Assembly (NCBI GenBank): GCA_035578155.1
Contig: JAPWDM010000014.1
Location: 6,498,001 to 6,562,000, forward strand
DNA length: 64,000 nucleotides
Source: Brachynemurus nebulosus
Taxonomy: Eukaryota > Arthropoda > Insecta > Neuroptera > Myrmeleontidae
Direction: 5' to 3'
In this document: piece by piece, positions 45,612 through 58,878 of the stretch
How positions within the stretch are numbered: position 1 is the first letter of the stretch
Layout of the letters: each line of letters begins with the position of its first letter
The notes under the pieces: model-generated
What the model was told of the DNA's origin: nothing
The model's input: only the letters and a program-made list of their open reading frames with translations
The model's database searches: none
Made by a program: the position numbers and the translations under genes

Positions 45612-46071
45612 TAGTGATGAGCAAAATTAGTCTTGGTCTTGCAGTCTTGTCTTGGTCTTGCATTTTTTGCAAGACCAAGACCAAGACCAAGACTATGTAT
45701 ATCAAGAGCAAGACCAAGACCAAGACTATAAGTATGGCTGCAAGACCAATACCAAGGCTCAAGTGAGCAAGACCAAAACAAAAGCAAGAAAGGAGCAAGA
45801 ATCTTACCAAACTATTTAAATAGTTTGAAAGTATAATTAATTCCGTAAAAAGAGAAAATTCTGATTTTAGAAGGAAAAAATTCGCTAATAAAAAATATGC
45901 AAGAAAGTGCAAGATTTTTTAACAATACCAAGACCAAGACCAAGACTGCATTTTGCAAGACCAAGACCAAGACCAAAATTCAAACTGCTCTAGCAAGACC
46001 AAGACCAAGATTCTGAATGCAAGAGCAAGACTGCCAAGTCTTGGTCTTGGTCTTGCATTTGCTCATCACTG
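45612..46071. mobile_element. hAT-like element filled with CAAGAC/GTCTTG words
   Basis: TAGTGATGAGCAAAATT at the left and the complement of AATGCAAATGAGCATCACTG-type sequence (CATTTGCTCATCACTG) at the right form about 14-bp TIRs. The interior is mostly AAGACC and GCAAGA words: mainly GTCTTG on the left and CAAGAC on the right, so the element can fold extensively. An 8-bp duplication was not evident. A diverged relative of the core may occur at 55925-56015. Confidence 0.6.
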
Positions 46072-46586
46072 CTCCGGATTGTCGTAGGTGGTCCGTAGGT
46101 CATTTCTTCCTTTTATTCTTTATGGGTATTGTAAATTGTACTTGAGTTTTAAGGATTGTAACATACGGAACTCGAAAAATCTCGGTTCAGTTCCCTCTGT
46201 GCTGCATGATATCTTACAAGTAAAAAATGATATCGACTTCATTCACTCTTAAAATGATTTATTTCCTCAAAGAAATATTTCTTTGTCTACTGAAAAAAAA
46301 ATTCAAGAAAATATTTCTTGATTAAAAAAAAAATCTTTTTAATTCAAGGAAAGAAAAATTCAAATTAATCTTTGAACAAAATAATAGATTGAGAGTGTTG
46401 AAATATAAATTGACGCGTATTAATTGTAAAATTTTGTCAAATTCAGTTGAACCGTTGTTCTTTCGGAATACTAGGAAATTGATCGTATGGACCTTAAAGG
46501 ATTATTTAATAGTTACAAAAGTTATATTTGAAATTGGTTTCCTAATAACTAGATTTCTAAATCTAATATTCATGTTAAATGCTTAA

Positions 46587-46737
46587 CACCTTATTGAACC
46601 ATACTGACAAAACGCCCAATTGGTTCACTATTTTGATAGCTAATACATTTTATATAGAATTATTGACGTACTACGCCATGGTGGCCAGTTAGTAAGGTTT
46701 CACTTGACGTCTTATGACGTCAACAACTGTCAAGGTG
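46587..46737. mobile_element. TTAA-flanked 151-bp MITE
   Basis: TTAA at 46583-46586 and 46738-46741, ends CACCTT / AAGGTG. It contains TTGACGTCTTATGACGTCAA, a near-perfect 20-bp palindrome with two GACGTC cores. Only about 6 bp of TIR agree beyond TTAA, so the call is moderate. Confidence 0.5.
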
Positions 46738-46819
46738 TTAATAGATGTATGTAAACCATAGTATGTATGTAAAACGGAAAAATATCATAATTTCACAAGT
46801 TACTCATTTTCACGTTTAA

Positions 46820-47707
46820 GGGAAGGTTTACCTGAGTCCTTAAAAATTATGTATTTTTCTGGAATTTTTTTCTCAAGAATGGAAGTAAATATCAATTTTA
46901 AAATCTGTGCACATATTTATTAAGTATTAAACTATACAAAAAATATTTTTCAAGGAAAAATATAAAAAATTGTCCATATTATAGATAGTGCAGTGTGACG
47001 ATCCGAAAATTCGATGCCTTGTTGGTTGACATCATAGCGCCGGTAATAAATCACTGACATCCAAAAATAAAAAAGATTTATAAAATATATGAAGAGTACC
47101 TATACCTATAATATCAATAAATTGCTGAAAGAAAAAAAATGGCGGATGTGTGAACTTTTGATTACGATTTTTGTCTTATTTTTCGCTCTTTAAAGTAAAA
47201 TAAAAAAATAAAAATATTTAAAATATATCGAACTTAGGTAGAGGTGCCGGAGAATTGAATTTTCTTTAAAATAAAAAATTTTAAAAAAAAATCCATCGAA
47301 TAGTTTTTGAGTTATCGTGTCAACCAGTTCCAAAATGTGGTTCCGAGATATTATAAAATATATATAAAGAAAAGTATTTTCAAAATTTTATATTTAATAC
47401 TCATTGTTGCGTGGACTACGATTTTTGAGTTTTTTTTTTTTTATAGAAAGCTGGATTCGGTTAATGTGCAAAAATCTTTTTTTTTTTTAAATTATTTTCA
47501 GCAAAATCACTTTGGGAACATATTCTACTCATAATTTGCTACCAATTTCGGCAAAAAAATCGATTTTTTGATCAAATTTCAAGTAAACCTTCCCTTAAAT
47601 TACTTTCAGCAAAATCACTTTGGGGACATATTCTACACATAATTAGCTACCAATTTCCGCAAAAAAAAAAATCGATTTTTTTTAACGACGTTCAAGTAAA
47701 CCTCCCC
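46820..47707. mobile_element. TTAA-flanked element with duplicated right end
   Basis: Left TTAA (46816-46819) + GGGAAGGTTTACCTGAG. The right end appears twice: AAGTAAACCTTCCC + TTAA (47595-47598), and AAGTAAACCTCCCC + TTAA (47708-47711). The about 112 bp before each (CAGCAAAATCACTTTGGGGA, ATTCTAC.CATAATT.GCTACC) is a tandem duplication. It is non-coding. Confidence 0.75.
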
Positions 47708-47711
47708 TTAA

Positions 47712-49080
47712 TACACAATCTCAGTTTCAACTTACGTCAAAACTTGATCCCTCTCGAAAAGATTAAATATGTTTATTTATAAATATTTTCCCGTGAAAAT
47801 ATTTCAATTTTCGCCAGTGTACACGTGTTTCAATATTAAATTTTGTTATAATTTTGACGCACATATTCAACGTTTAATTAATCGTCTTACTCTGAGGTCA
47901 CGATTTCCACGAACAATTTTCTATAAATTATTTATTTACGTGCCCAATGGTATTTGTAAGCATCGTGAGGGAATTCCTGGAAATTTTTTGATGTAAAAAT
48001 AATTACTGTACCAACAACAGAATATTATGATGTTTAATTTTCTCGATTTTGTAACCGTTGGCTATATTATAATTTGACTATATTTAAACACTTTTGGGGG
48101 GTATAAATTTCTCGTAGGGATTGTGTTTACTTTGTTCTGTTTAGGAAAATATTATTCAATAGAAATTTTTGAGAATTTATTTTAAACACAAGAAGAACTT
48201 AATAGTGTTTTTAAAACTGTTTTTACAAAGAGAGTTATGAGATTATATTTTGGTTCAGTCATTATTATGGACACACCCTAAAGAGTTTCCGACTGAAATA
48301 CACAAATAATATCATATAATTTAGATCCACATCAAAATTTACGGGGTTATCTATATTACTTTGGAAATTTTTTTTCCCTTTAGCATTTCTAGAATGATAT
48401 TCAAAAGGAATTACCTATGACTGAGAAATTATTTCAGTCGTTGTTTTAAGGAGGTTCAATAAATGTGCATCCGTGTGATGGATTAAAAAAAAATTATTTT
48501 CACTTAAAAACAATTCACTTTGAAAGACTTTTTAGACTCTAGAAGAAGAGGAAGGAGTACTATATAGACCAGGCATCGTAGATTGATGCTATAAGTTAAG
48601 ATTTCATAATTCAACTGTAACTGAAACTTTAAACGCATTCTTGTCAAAACTGTGTTTTTCAAATTTTCCTCCATCATATCTCGAGAATAGTTTGACCGAT
48701 TCACTTGAAATTTATAGGGGAGACTCAGCACATGTAGATGCACAGAGTGAATCATCCAAAAATTCCGAATATATTTTTTTGTACCGAAATATTCAAGAAA
48801 AAAAAATCTTGAAATTTGAAACTTTTCTTTCAGAAATCTGCCAAAAACCCAATTTTTAATATTTCCAAATGATTGTAGTCCACTCGATGAATTTAGGCTT
48901 ACAGTTTCAAATTGGTATTGTTAAAATACCAATATTCTTTCTCAAAATAACGTTACCGGTATTGTACGAAGAGGCTCGCACTTTATCGAATTTGTTCTAT
49001 TGTTAATCACTTCAGTAGTTCAGTGCACTTTAAATAATATGTATATTGTATTCTCTTTTTATCCACATTGGTCACATTGG
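47712..49080. other. AT-rich non-coding stretch
   Basis: No supported gene. Frames at 47769-47996 and 48641-48859 have no motif. Confidence 0.4.
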
Positions 49081-49084
49081 TTAA

Positions 49085-49968
49085 GGCGAACCACTAGTGT
49101 GCCATTTTGAAAAAATATTTTTTTGCATGTTTCGATGGTCTATACCTTTAAAAATAAGATACTAAAATTTCAAGTGCATATCTCAAATAGTTTTTGAGTT
49201 AGAGCCATGCGAAGAGCGGATTCTGATTTTCATTGTTAACTTTGAGCTGTTGAGAAATGTATGGAGATTGATAGTTCGGGAGTTTCTGGACGTGGCTGCC
49301 AGTCACATGTTGTAAAGAAGCTAGGCCCTGGCAAATTTAAACGACTCATCTAGTCTTACTATGAGTGTTATAGTGAGTACGTCGTAAATAATTTTAGTAA
49401 AAATACTTAGTGATTAAAACTAAAAGGTAAACTAAAGAAGAACTACATTTTTCAAATTTGCTGCAGTTATAACACGAAAACAAATCATCCGATCGATTTG
49501 ATTCTTATTGCAGTTTCTTTTATATATGTTTCTTCGTGCAATGAACCTCCAGTTTTTCGATCGAATAAAAAATGTAATTTTTGCAGACCAAAAATCATCA
49601 AATTTTCGCGTAAAATTTGAAACTTTTTTTTTTTTTAAAAACTTAAATTTCAATTTTTTTCTTTTGATAGAGGTTCACGGCACGGGCAATACCTTCTAGT
49701 TTTATAGGCTTTCTGATCTTTTTGATTTCAGGCACTGTGAAGGTCGTTATCACTGCAGCAGTGGGGGAACTTTTTTTGGGGGGGGGGCCTTGGAAGATCG
49801 CGAATAACTCACTGAATTTTCAAATCTTTGGTCCAAAAGTTTTATCATGAACTTATTATATATCAACGAATATATCCTTAAAATATTAAAACATTCCATA
49901 CAGTAGTTTTCTTTAAAAAAAATTCGCAAATATCACCTTTTTTCAGGCGGTCACACTAGCGGTCCCCA
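49085..49968. mobile_element. TTAA-flanked element, diverged ends
   Basis: TTAA at 49081-49084 and 49969-49972. GGCGAACCACTAGTGTG at the left, and TGGGGACCGCTAGTGTG (inverted) at the right, share ACC-CTAGTGTG, followed in both by a TGAAAAAA run. It is 884 bp. A G run occurs at about 49778. The overlapping frames 49432-49699 are palindrome by-products. Confidence 0.5.
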
Positions 49969-49974
49969 TTAATG

Positions 49975-51000
49975 TGTTGCATTTTTTATTAGTTATTACT
50001 ATCTACTCTATACAAGTGGATACCCTTAATGAAAAAAACTATAATAAAATGCTCGTGCAAAGAGAATGATAACGAGCTAAAGTTATAAAAAAATATATAC
50101 ACGGAAATACAGTAAAAATAATTCTCTTCGTACTATATAATATAATTTTCACATCGTTTAATATTATTTTTTAATAGCAATAAAAAGCTGACTTTTATTA
50201 TAGCGGAAAAAATATTTATAATTTCATATTAATTTTTTTTTCTCGTTAGAATAAAATTGGCAGAATATTCACTTGGGTGTAGATAACAGCCTCTACCTAT
50301 GTTTTACTTTATTTAATTATTTTTCTTTAAAATTTATATACACAGAGGAAATTATTTTTCACTGAATTTAATATTAAGTGTACAATAATAAGGCATACAT
50401 ATATTAGCGCCACTAGACACATTTGCGACGTAATCAATGTCGAAATAAATAATTTAAACCATATGTTATTCATTTAGTTTAAAGTTTATTGAAATACTTG
50501 AATGGTTTACTTTGTGAAAAACCACTACAAAATATGAAAATAATGTTCATTCTCATTTTTTACTAAAGATTCTTTCGTAACTAGCTAGCGTTCGAGTAGT
50601 TAACTTATCGTCAGGTACAATATTTTCCTCAGATAAATCGAAAATCTATGAAAAAATTAGTTTACCTTAATCTGTTTACAAAAATATTTATTTATTGTCC
50701 AGCTTCAAAAATCAATTTAAGGCAACATTTCAATTCAAAGAATCAATTGAATGAAAATTGCTGGAGTTAACGTTCTATAAAACGTAGGTTCGAGAAAGTG
50801 GGATATAAAGTGTTAAAACGTGTTTATGTTTTTGTGTGTGCGACACTCACACAGTTACATACACATATATGAGTATGCATACAACATCCAGTGTAACCAA
50901 CAATGATCTTAACAATCAGTATAATAATTCACTGCTACCGAACGAGTGATCAGCTAAGTAGTGAGTTGACCTAGTTTACCTACTGGTAAAAGATTTTTAT
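49975..51000. other. AT-rich non-coding stretch
   Basis: No supported feature. Confidence 0.4.
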
Positions 51001-51008
51001 ATGCAGGC

Positions 51009-51017
51009 TTAATTTCC

Positions 51018-51094
<77 letters not shown>
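51009..51094. repeat. Compound (CT)n(TA)n tract
   Basis: About 15 CT units, then about 27 TA units that run directly into the left end of fold-back copy C. Confidence 0.95.
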
Positions 51095-51097
<3 letters not shown>

Positions 51098-51781
51098 GGT
51101 GGTCCAGATTTATGTACCGTAATTGCTGGAGCTGATAGTATGTTCAAAAATAATGGTACCTTTTCATTTACACTTTTTTCCAAAACTCAATAATAAGGGA
51201 GATAAAGCAGAGGGATAAAATGTAGAGGGGCGGAACGAAACTGACTTATTTTTTTTTTAAAATTTTTTAGGCGCTTTTGATTACTGGATTCATATTCTAG
51301 GGGCGCGTATGAACATTAAGATAATTAAATTTATGGTATCAATTATTCGATCACTTATGATTAGGGGATAATTTGGAAATAGATACTTCTACTTTAAATT
51401 ACTCGAAAACGATAGTATTTATCGAAATGTAACAAGTATACCTTTTTTGCGTGAAATTGTCTGAGGAATTATATTATCAGGAATTTTATTTAAATAATTG
51501 CAAATTAAAACAGAGAAGACGTGATAACTCACATCTACCACCCAAAACCACCCCTAATCCTTCTAACACAAAATAATAACCCCTAAAATATCAATCCGTA
51601 TGGAAAATCCGTATTTCCGTAAATCCGTATTCAAAAGCGTATGGAAAATATTTAAGAAATACTGGTTTTCGTTTCACCCCTTTACATCTCCCTTAATATT
51701 GAGTTTTGAAAAAAAGTATACATGAAATGGTACCATTATTTTTGAACGTACTACGAGCTCTACCAATTATGGTCCACCTTG
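51095..51781. mobile_element. Fold-back mariner-type MITE, copy C
   Basis: Left end CAGGGTGGTCCAGATTTATG; right end ACCAATTATGGTCCACCTTG inverted, lacking about 10 bp present in copies A and B. TA tracts lie on both sides. A second, solo right end (CCAATTCTGGACCACCTTG) sits at 51862-51880 between two TA tracts, implying slippage or duplication of the end. Confidence 0.78.
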
Positions 51782-51796
51782 TATATATATATATAC

Positions 51797-51863
<67 letters not shown>

Positions 51864-51882
51864 AATTCTGGACCACCTTGTA

Positions 51883-51967
<85 letters not shown>
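51782..51967. repeat. Two (TA)n tracts separated by a solo element end
   Basis: Tracts 51782-51861 and 51881-51967, with a few CA interruptions. Confidence 0.95.
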
Positions 51968-51969
<2 letters not shown>

Positions 51970-52535
51970 ATGCATGTCAAAATATGGATGTTTTATACTT
52001 ATTTCAAAATTTATTACATTTTAAACATTCATAATATGCGTAAACATTTAAAGTGCATAATAGCATCATATTAATATAATATGCATATAATATGTTGATA
52101 TACTCGCTACAATAAGGTATTTATTCACTTATGTATTCTAGGTACACAGTTTAGTGAAAATTTGTTTAAAGTTTTCATTTACAAGTTAAACAAACATTGT
52201 AATAGATGGAAAGCCCTAGTAGGATATACTATACGGTACGACCCACTACACTAATATTACACCTAGTAAGCTAGTATTCTATCGCCACCTATAATATACT
52301 TGTAGATAGATACAGGTGAATTACTTGACAGTTTCCATTTTTATTATGGCTAAACTATCAAGTCAGTGAGAAAATTGTTCAGATAAAACTGATAGCTAAA
52401 AGTTTCATAATCCCTTTAAAATGGGAATTTATGTTTAGAAGTTATCCTTTTTTAAGTTGATTTATTAACTAAACTACAGATAACACTCAAATTTCCATTC
52501 TTCTATCTGAAAATCCGAGGTTAAAAGCCAAGGAT
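51970..52535. other. AT-rich non-coding stretch
   Basis: Nothing supported. Confidence 0.4.
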
Positions 52536-52541
52536 TCTTAA

Positions 52542-53012
52542 GGTAGTAGTCTGGTAACTTGCGCTGTTTTTCATGCCTATTTTTTGGGGCATTTCTTTTT
52601 TTTTTTGAGATAGAACAAATAAAAAGTTTTAAATTTTTAATATGTTTTTATTTACATCTTAAGGTAACAAAAAAAAATTCTTTGAATAAATTAAATTTTG
52701 TTTTATTATTATTAATATCACTTGAAATTGGCGCCTCAAAAAAAAAAAAAAAAATACGCCTCGATGACCCGGATGATTTTGACTCTGAAATCAAAAATTC
52801 GTAATTAGTCTTAATCTATAGATATGTCATTCTGATCGGAACTAGAATTATGAAATTTTATCGAAAAATAACAAAATGGCGGACTTCGAAAAAAAAGTTG
52901 TAAATAAAAATATATTAAAAATTCAAAACTTTTCATTTGTTCTTTCTCAAAAAAAAAAAAAATGTTCCTAAAAATAGGCATGAGAAATAGTGCTAGTTAC
53001 CAGACAACTACA
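52542..53012. mobile_element. TTAA-flanked fold-back element, ~115-bp arms
   Basis: TTAA at 52538-52541 and 53013-53016. The left arm GGTAGTAGTCTGGTAACTTG, CATGCCTATTTTT, GAACAAATAAAAAGTTTT is mirrored at the right with modest divergence. It is 471 bp. The 81-codon plus frame 52559-52804 starts in the arm and is not a supported gene. Confidence 0.8.
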
Positions 53013-53476
53013 TTAAACATCCACGGCCACAAAAATAAAATTATGGGTCGAGTATGAATAAGTTATTTTTCAACCGAGAAAAATGATGAATAAATTAAAA
53101 ATATCAATAAAAAAAAATAAAGGTGTGAATTAAGTAGGCATGTTTAAAAAATATTTCCATATAAAAATCTATTTATTATTGACGGTAAACGATTACTCAC
53201 GTTTCTGGGAAGACAAGTAAATTACTTACGCTCCTAGAAAAATAAGTGTTGCTTACGCCACAAGTTTTCTGTTACTTACGATTCAAGAGGTTGAAAAAAT
53301 CATTTTTTTTTTTTTTAAATACGTGTTGTGGCTATGCGGCTATGGCTGGGTTGCAACAAAAAAATTAAAACCGTTAAAAGTTGAGGCCTGACATCTATAT
53401 CTTAAAAGATAAATTACTTTTTGGACTATTCATTAATTGCTGATTCTTCTCTTGGATAAATAAACCTATCTTGATT

Positions 53477-53768
53477 GAACCTAGTCTATACACGTGCGTA
53501 TCTATTTACCACAAAATTAATAAATTAAAAAAAAAATCAAAAAAATATAGGTACTTTAATATAATTACTTTTTTCCATTTATGTTTTTAATTTGGATCAT
53601 TTTTATCAACAAATTAATATTTGAACCTAGTCTATACACGTGCGTATCTATTTACCACAAAATTAATAAATTAAAAAAAAAAAATCAAAAAAATATACTT
53701 TAATATAATTACTTTTTTCCATTTATGTTTTTAATTTGGATCATTTTTATCAACAAATTAATATTTAG
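53477..53768 (+). repeat. Recent tandem duplication, about 150 bp
   Basis: GAACCTAGTCTATACACGTG ... AACAAATTAATATTT occurs twice head to tail (53477-53632 and 53633-53768) and differs only in an A-run length and a 4-bp deletion. Confidence 0.95.
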
Positions 53769-53804
53769 TTTCATTTTAAAAAGTATAAATTAGTATCATA
53801 ACTC

Positions 53805-53910
53805 GAAAACTAAAAAGCTCCTGGTTATAACAATTCATTTTTCTCGGCGGTATCTACAACTGTTATCTGAACTATTTTTTGACTATAAAAGTGGCAACTC
53901 TCAAAAAATT
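53805..53910. repeat. Low-copy repeat R1, copy 2 (empty hAT site)
   Basis: AAGCTCCTGGTTATAACAAT ... GGTATCTACAACTGTTATCTG ... GTGGCAACTCTCAAAAAA corresponds to 42975-43325 without the MITE. Confidence 0.7.
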
Positions 53911-54379
53911 CGCTCTGTATAATAGTGTACAACACACGTAAAGTTTCATGTAATTCTACTTAAAATTGTGTTAAACTTTACCTGCACTTTATATGGATTG
54001 CCTTCAAGTTTTCTTCAACGAAATAATACTTAATATTCATCGTACAGTATTATATTATATAGCATCTATGTATGATACAGTAATGTAAAACATTAAATAA
54101 TTTAAAGTGAAATTGTAATCCAAAATTAGAATGATTAACTGAAAGTAATATTTTATTTGTATCTTTTTATTCATAAGGGTAGCGAAAAGGGTTTTCTTGA
54201 GTGTCAAAAACCTACCTTTTCCGACACTGTTCATGTGAAATTTACCTTAAATATAACCCTTGTCAAGTAGCATCAATATATACCTATCGTTCATTCAGTC
54301 GAATAAATTTGTATAATAAAATAATAATTTTAACTTTCATTCGTCGAATTTACATCAGGTCAAGTTCAGACAAGTAAAG

Positions 54380-55600
54380 GCTCGGTTCAAGTGTGCATTA
54401 CCTACCGATAGTCATGTTCCACTGACAAGGAGAGGTCTTGCTGCGATAATTCCCGATTTTGATGAAACTTGGCACCAACTCTTGGTAGGTGCGTAGAATA
54501 GGCAAAAATTCGGGACCCGTATGTTTTTTATCGGCCATCTTCCACTTTTACGGGGTGAAACCTGCCACCTGTAAAGGTGGCGATTCAAATCGTATTTCTT
54601 AAGGGAGGAGTTCAAATAAAAAAGCAACTATTTTATTTATGATTATTTTGCTTGTTGAAATTTTTTTCAAATTAGGGATGGTTTCAAAGAGAAAATTTTG
54701 TTCTTGAAACATTCATTAATCTTCCCTGTGGGGGAGGGGGGCCTTTTTCACAAGTTTTTAAGCGTTTACAAGGAACGCCATATCTCAAAAAGTAATGAAT
54801 ATTTTTTAAATATTTTTTCATTATTTTATTCCTAAAGGACCTGTCCATAAAGCTGAGTATGTGTTTCAGGTAATTTTAAATATTAACTATAAAATTGTAA
54901 TCCCAATATTCTAAAAATTATAAATCCCAATTTTTTATTAAAAAAAAATGTTTAAAAATAGTTACAATTGTTCAAATGGAAAAAGCATACTCCACTTTAT
55001 GCGCAATATGTTTATGAACAAAATAAAAAAAATTAAGTATCTATCTTTTCTAGAACTTGAGATATGATTTTCCTTGTCGGGAAAAACACAAGTTTCGGGA
55101 AAAGGTAAAAAACAAAAATAATAACAAAAGAAGCGGTTTACTCACTGTTTATTAAAACATCTACAAAGGTATACAAATAAAAGAACATTATCTCAGTGCA
55201 TACTATAACTCATGTACACTTGGCTGTGCCGCGGCTCACAAATAAATATTTTTCTACTTGAAAAGAAAATTTTTTTGGCCATGTGTTATATATCACCGTG
55301 TTTGTAAAGAACCACAGAATGAAATAAAAACAAAAAACGAGATTCGAAAAAAAATTAGTTTATTAGCCATTTCTGGCGTGAACTCCCCCCTTAAGATATA
55401 TCGAAAACTATAAGAGATAGAGGAAAACTTAAAATTGACGAAATATTACCCTTTGAAAAACCTATTCATCTGTATGGGTTAAACTAGGGCCAGGTTAATA
55501 AGAGGGACTGGAAAGGTGAAAATGGGAGTATATTTTCTTGTACAGCCTGAATGGTTCAATGTATTAAATTTTTACCATCATAAATAGAAAGAGAGTCACA
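54380..55600. repeat. Unclassified interspersed repeat, related to 57780-58060
   Basis: Shared phrases: ATTTTGATGAAACTTGG / ACTTTGATGAAACTTAA, a 'pronouncedly C/G' segment with GGGGTGAAAC, and AAAACTATAAGAGATAGAGG versus AAAACAGTAAGAGATAGAGT. The ends are not defined and no coding frame is supported (minus 54412-54627 is open but motif-free). Confidence 0.4.
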
Positions 55601-56260
55601 AATTGGGAGATAACGATTTTTTGTGTTTTCCCGAAATATGTGTGGTATCCAGAACATATAAGGAAGAAAAATATAGGGTAGATTATACTGTATTGTTATT
55701 GATTGCAAATACCTTCTATATTTTTTTTATTTTTATGTTTATTTCATCATAAAAATGAAAATTTTTACTTTCCGATGATTCATGTATTTTTCATTACTTA
55801 CTTAGTTGCTAACCTAGCCTTGTGTATATTTGGTTACTCCTATTCTACACTTTTTACACCTATTTCTGTGAAAGTTTCTGGTCTGCCTGTCTTGACGAAT
55901 GGTCGACAAAAAGTAAACATTACCAAATTATACGTATGGTTGCAAAACTAATACCTAGACTCAAGCGAACAAGATCAAAGGAAAAAGTAAGAATTTTGAT
56001 AAAGTATAAGAAATCTTAGAGGTTTGTCAGATATTGCTATAGATACGATTATCTATAGATATAATAGAATAAGGAAAAATTTTGTGAAATGCACGCAGCC
56101 AAGGTCACTTAACGGATTTTGACCAGTGAGGTGTTTATCAATAAAGGATGATCTCGGGGATGCCCTCACTGATTCAGAATGCTGAAATTCGGTTTCGTTC
56201 CTGAGTTGCAAGTCCTCAAAATTTTAAATATTATATACTACTCCAACTGTAGATGAATGT

Positions 56261-56449
56261 AAGCAAATTTAAAAAAGTTACGACAACCTGTATTAATTAA
56301 ATGTTAGCAAAAAAATTTTCAACATGTTTCGGTTATTTAGATAACCATCATCAGGAAAAAGTAATTGAACACAATTAATGCATACCAATTACTTTTTCCT
56401 GCTTAAAATTTGATTAATACAGATTGTCGTAACTTTTTTAAATTTGCTT
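56261..56449. mobile_element. Palindromic MITE with hammerhead-like insert
   Basis: 42-bp arms AAGCAAATTTAAAAAAGTTA + CGACAAYCTGTATTAATYAAAT (56261-56302 and 56408-56449). A second inner hairpin is AGGAAAAAGTAATTG / CAATTACTTTTTCCT. Between the left arm and inner hairpin, the minus strand has CTGATGATGGTTATCTAAAT + AACCGAAAC. Confidence 0.8.
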
Positions 56450-56598
56450 AAAATATTTTTAGAGAAATTAAACGTAGTTAGTAGTTCAAAATCTGCATGT
56501 TACATGCCTTAACCATCTTCGCAAATTACCTAGCTCAACTACTACTGCCAAGATGTAATAGTATTACACAACTATTACTTCTAATTAGAGAATAATTG

Positions 56599-57149
<551 letters not shown>

Positions 57150-57165
57150 TGATAAAATGTTATAC

Positions 57166-57436
57166 ATCGTCGGGGATAGTGCAAATACGCGTAACTAGCA
57201 TTGGATAATTCCGTGTATCTGACAAATGTAGCCAATTTTAAATTCGCAGGCATTGAACGCAGTAACCTCTTTGATAGATACTCTTTGTTCGACTAACGGA
57301 GAGCAAGGAATCGCCCAGTAACAATACCGCAGAACTACTCCCGGCAAGTGGCGATCCCGCGTATGTGGTCAGGTCTAATGTAGATACGCACTCTTTACCT
57401 ATGGTATATACGCAGATTTGCACTATCCCCGACGAT
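57166..57436. mobile_element. MITE with ATCGTCGGGGATAGTGCAAA ends
   Basis: About 24-bp near-perfect TIRs at 57166 and 57436. The interior is about 45-50% GC, unlike its surroundings. It is 271 bp. The target duplication is uncertain. The minus frame 57238-57423 is within the element and has no motif. Confidence 0.75.
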
Positions 57437-57439
57437 ATT

Positions 57440-58265
57440 TTTTTGCTACGGACAGTAATTTACAACAATATTTACTTTCATAACACAATTGCAAACAGCA
57501 ACAGTGTTAATTTTTAAATCATATAATTTAGTTAGGTAGTTAGTTGGTTGTTATGTTGGTAGTACTTACCATACCATGAAATATGTACACAATAATTTAT
57601 ACAGCAAGTAAAATACTTTTAAAGGAATGTTTTCGTTAAAACTTACAAGAAGAAAAGGAGAAAGATACGTGCTAGACCAGAAATAAAACAGTTTTTGAAG
57701 TTACTTATTTTGAAGTATAATGTTCTTTATACATAAGTTATCAATAGATTAATTACGAAATATGAAGGGGTTAGAACCATAAGGATCTAACAAGTAAAGG
57801 TCCCGAGGCCGGACCTATCGACTTTGATGAAACTTAAATATGTTATAGAAACCTAAAAGCTAAGCGACATGTTTTTTTTTAGCTGCGGAAAAACGGTTTG
57901 AAGGGGTCAAATCGGTTTTCAAAAATTGGGGTAAAAATTTAATTTTTCAAATATCTCGAAAACAGTAAGAGATAGAGTAAAAGTTTAAATTGGCGACATT
58001 GCTTTTTTTTTAAAGAGCAATCTACTAATATGCAATTTGCTCAAATTACATCAACAGCGGTGGCTGGGTATTAAAATTTGGGGGTTAATTTTGCAAAAAG
58101 GGAGTGAAAAATAAACAATATAAAATTTGGTTGCAGATTTGAAATCTACGTCATAAAATCTACTTGACCTGTTTTTGCCCAATAATGTCACAATAAGTGG
58201 TTCTGAGTTGGACTATCGTATGTAAGGTTTTTATCGGGGCTGTAATGTATTGTTTACTATTATAC
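57440..58265. other. AT-rich stretch including repeat related to 54.4 kb
   Basis: 57780-58060 resembles 54440-54620 and 55390-55430. Nothing else was supported. Confidence 0.4.
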
Positions 58266-58268
58266 TAT

Positions 58269-58730
58269 GGGCCAATTCGTATTGGCGTAAGCGGAAGCGG
58301 TTTGCGCTCATTTGTAAGCCATAACCGCTTGAAAATCAGCACATTTGGCTTGCCATTGATATGTATGTATATTGCTGTCTCATTTTCCATGTTCTAGTGA
58401 GAAGAACGAGAAGCATACATAGTTTAAAGTCAACTATTAGTGTTGGCTATATACTTGTCGCCCTTCTCACTAGAACATGGAGAATGAGACAGGAATATAC
58501 ATATAGTAAAACAGATTGGTTCTCTTCAAAGTCCAATTCTATTTGTTATGTATCCTTTTTTACTTAGTACAATACCAATACAACATAGTGTAACAAAGAT
58601 AGGGAATATGTTTGGTGGTCAAAACTAATCTGTTGTACTATACATATCAATAGCAAGTGCTTGTTTTCAAGCGCATATTGCTTACAAATGAGCGCAAACC
58701 GTTTGCGCTTACGCCGATACGAATTGGTCC
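58269..58730. mobile_element. Fold-back element with 75-bp TIRs and inner palindrome
   Basis: GGGCCAATTCGTATTGGCGT ... GGTTTGCGCTCATTTGTAAGC at the left mirrors the right end. TAT flanks both sides (58266-58268 and 58731-58733), a possible 3-bp duplication. Inside, GTCTCATTTTCCATGTTCTA + GTGAGAAG (58378-58406) is mirrored at 58463-58490. It is 462 bp, and frames across it (58197-58567) are accidental. Confidence 0.75.
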
Positions 58731-58878
58731 TATGTAACAATATTGTAAGTGTGTACCTATCATTATCTAACGCACTATTTTCTCATAAGTTCTTTGTACA
58801 TAGGTCACTCGGTAAGTCTTGTCGTTTAAAACAATTTTTACAAGCTATTAATTTCTTTTGATACCTACTAGTGTAAGT

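Noticed and set aside
45478..45912. 144-codon minus frame rich in Leu/Val
   Set aside because: It reads through CAAGAC/GTCTTG low-complexity DNA inside a hAT-like element; the hydrophobic run is an artefact, not a membrane protein.
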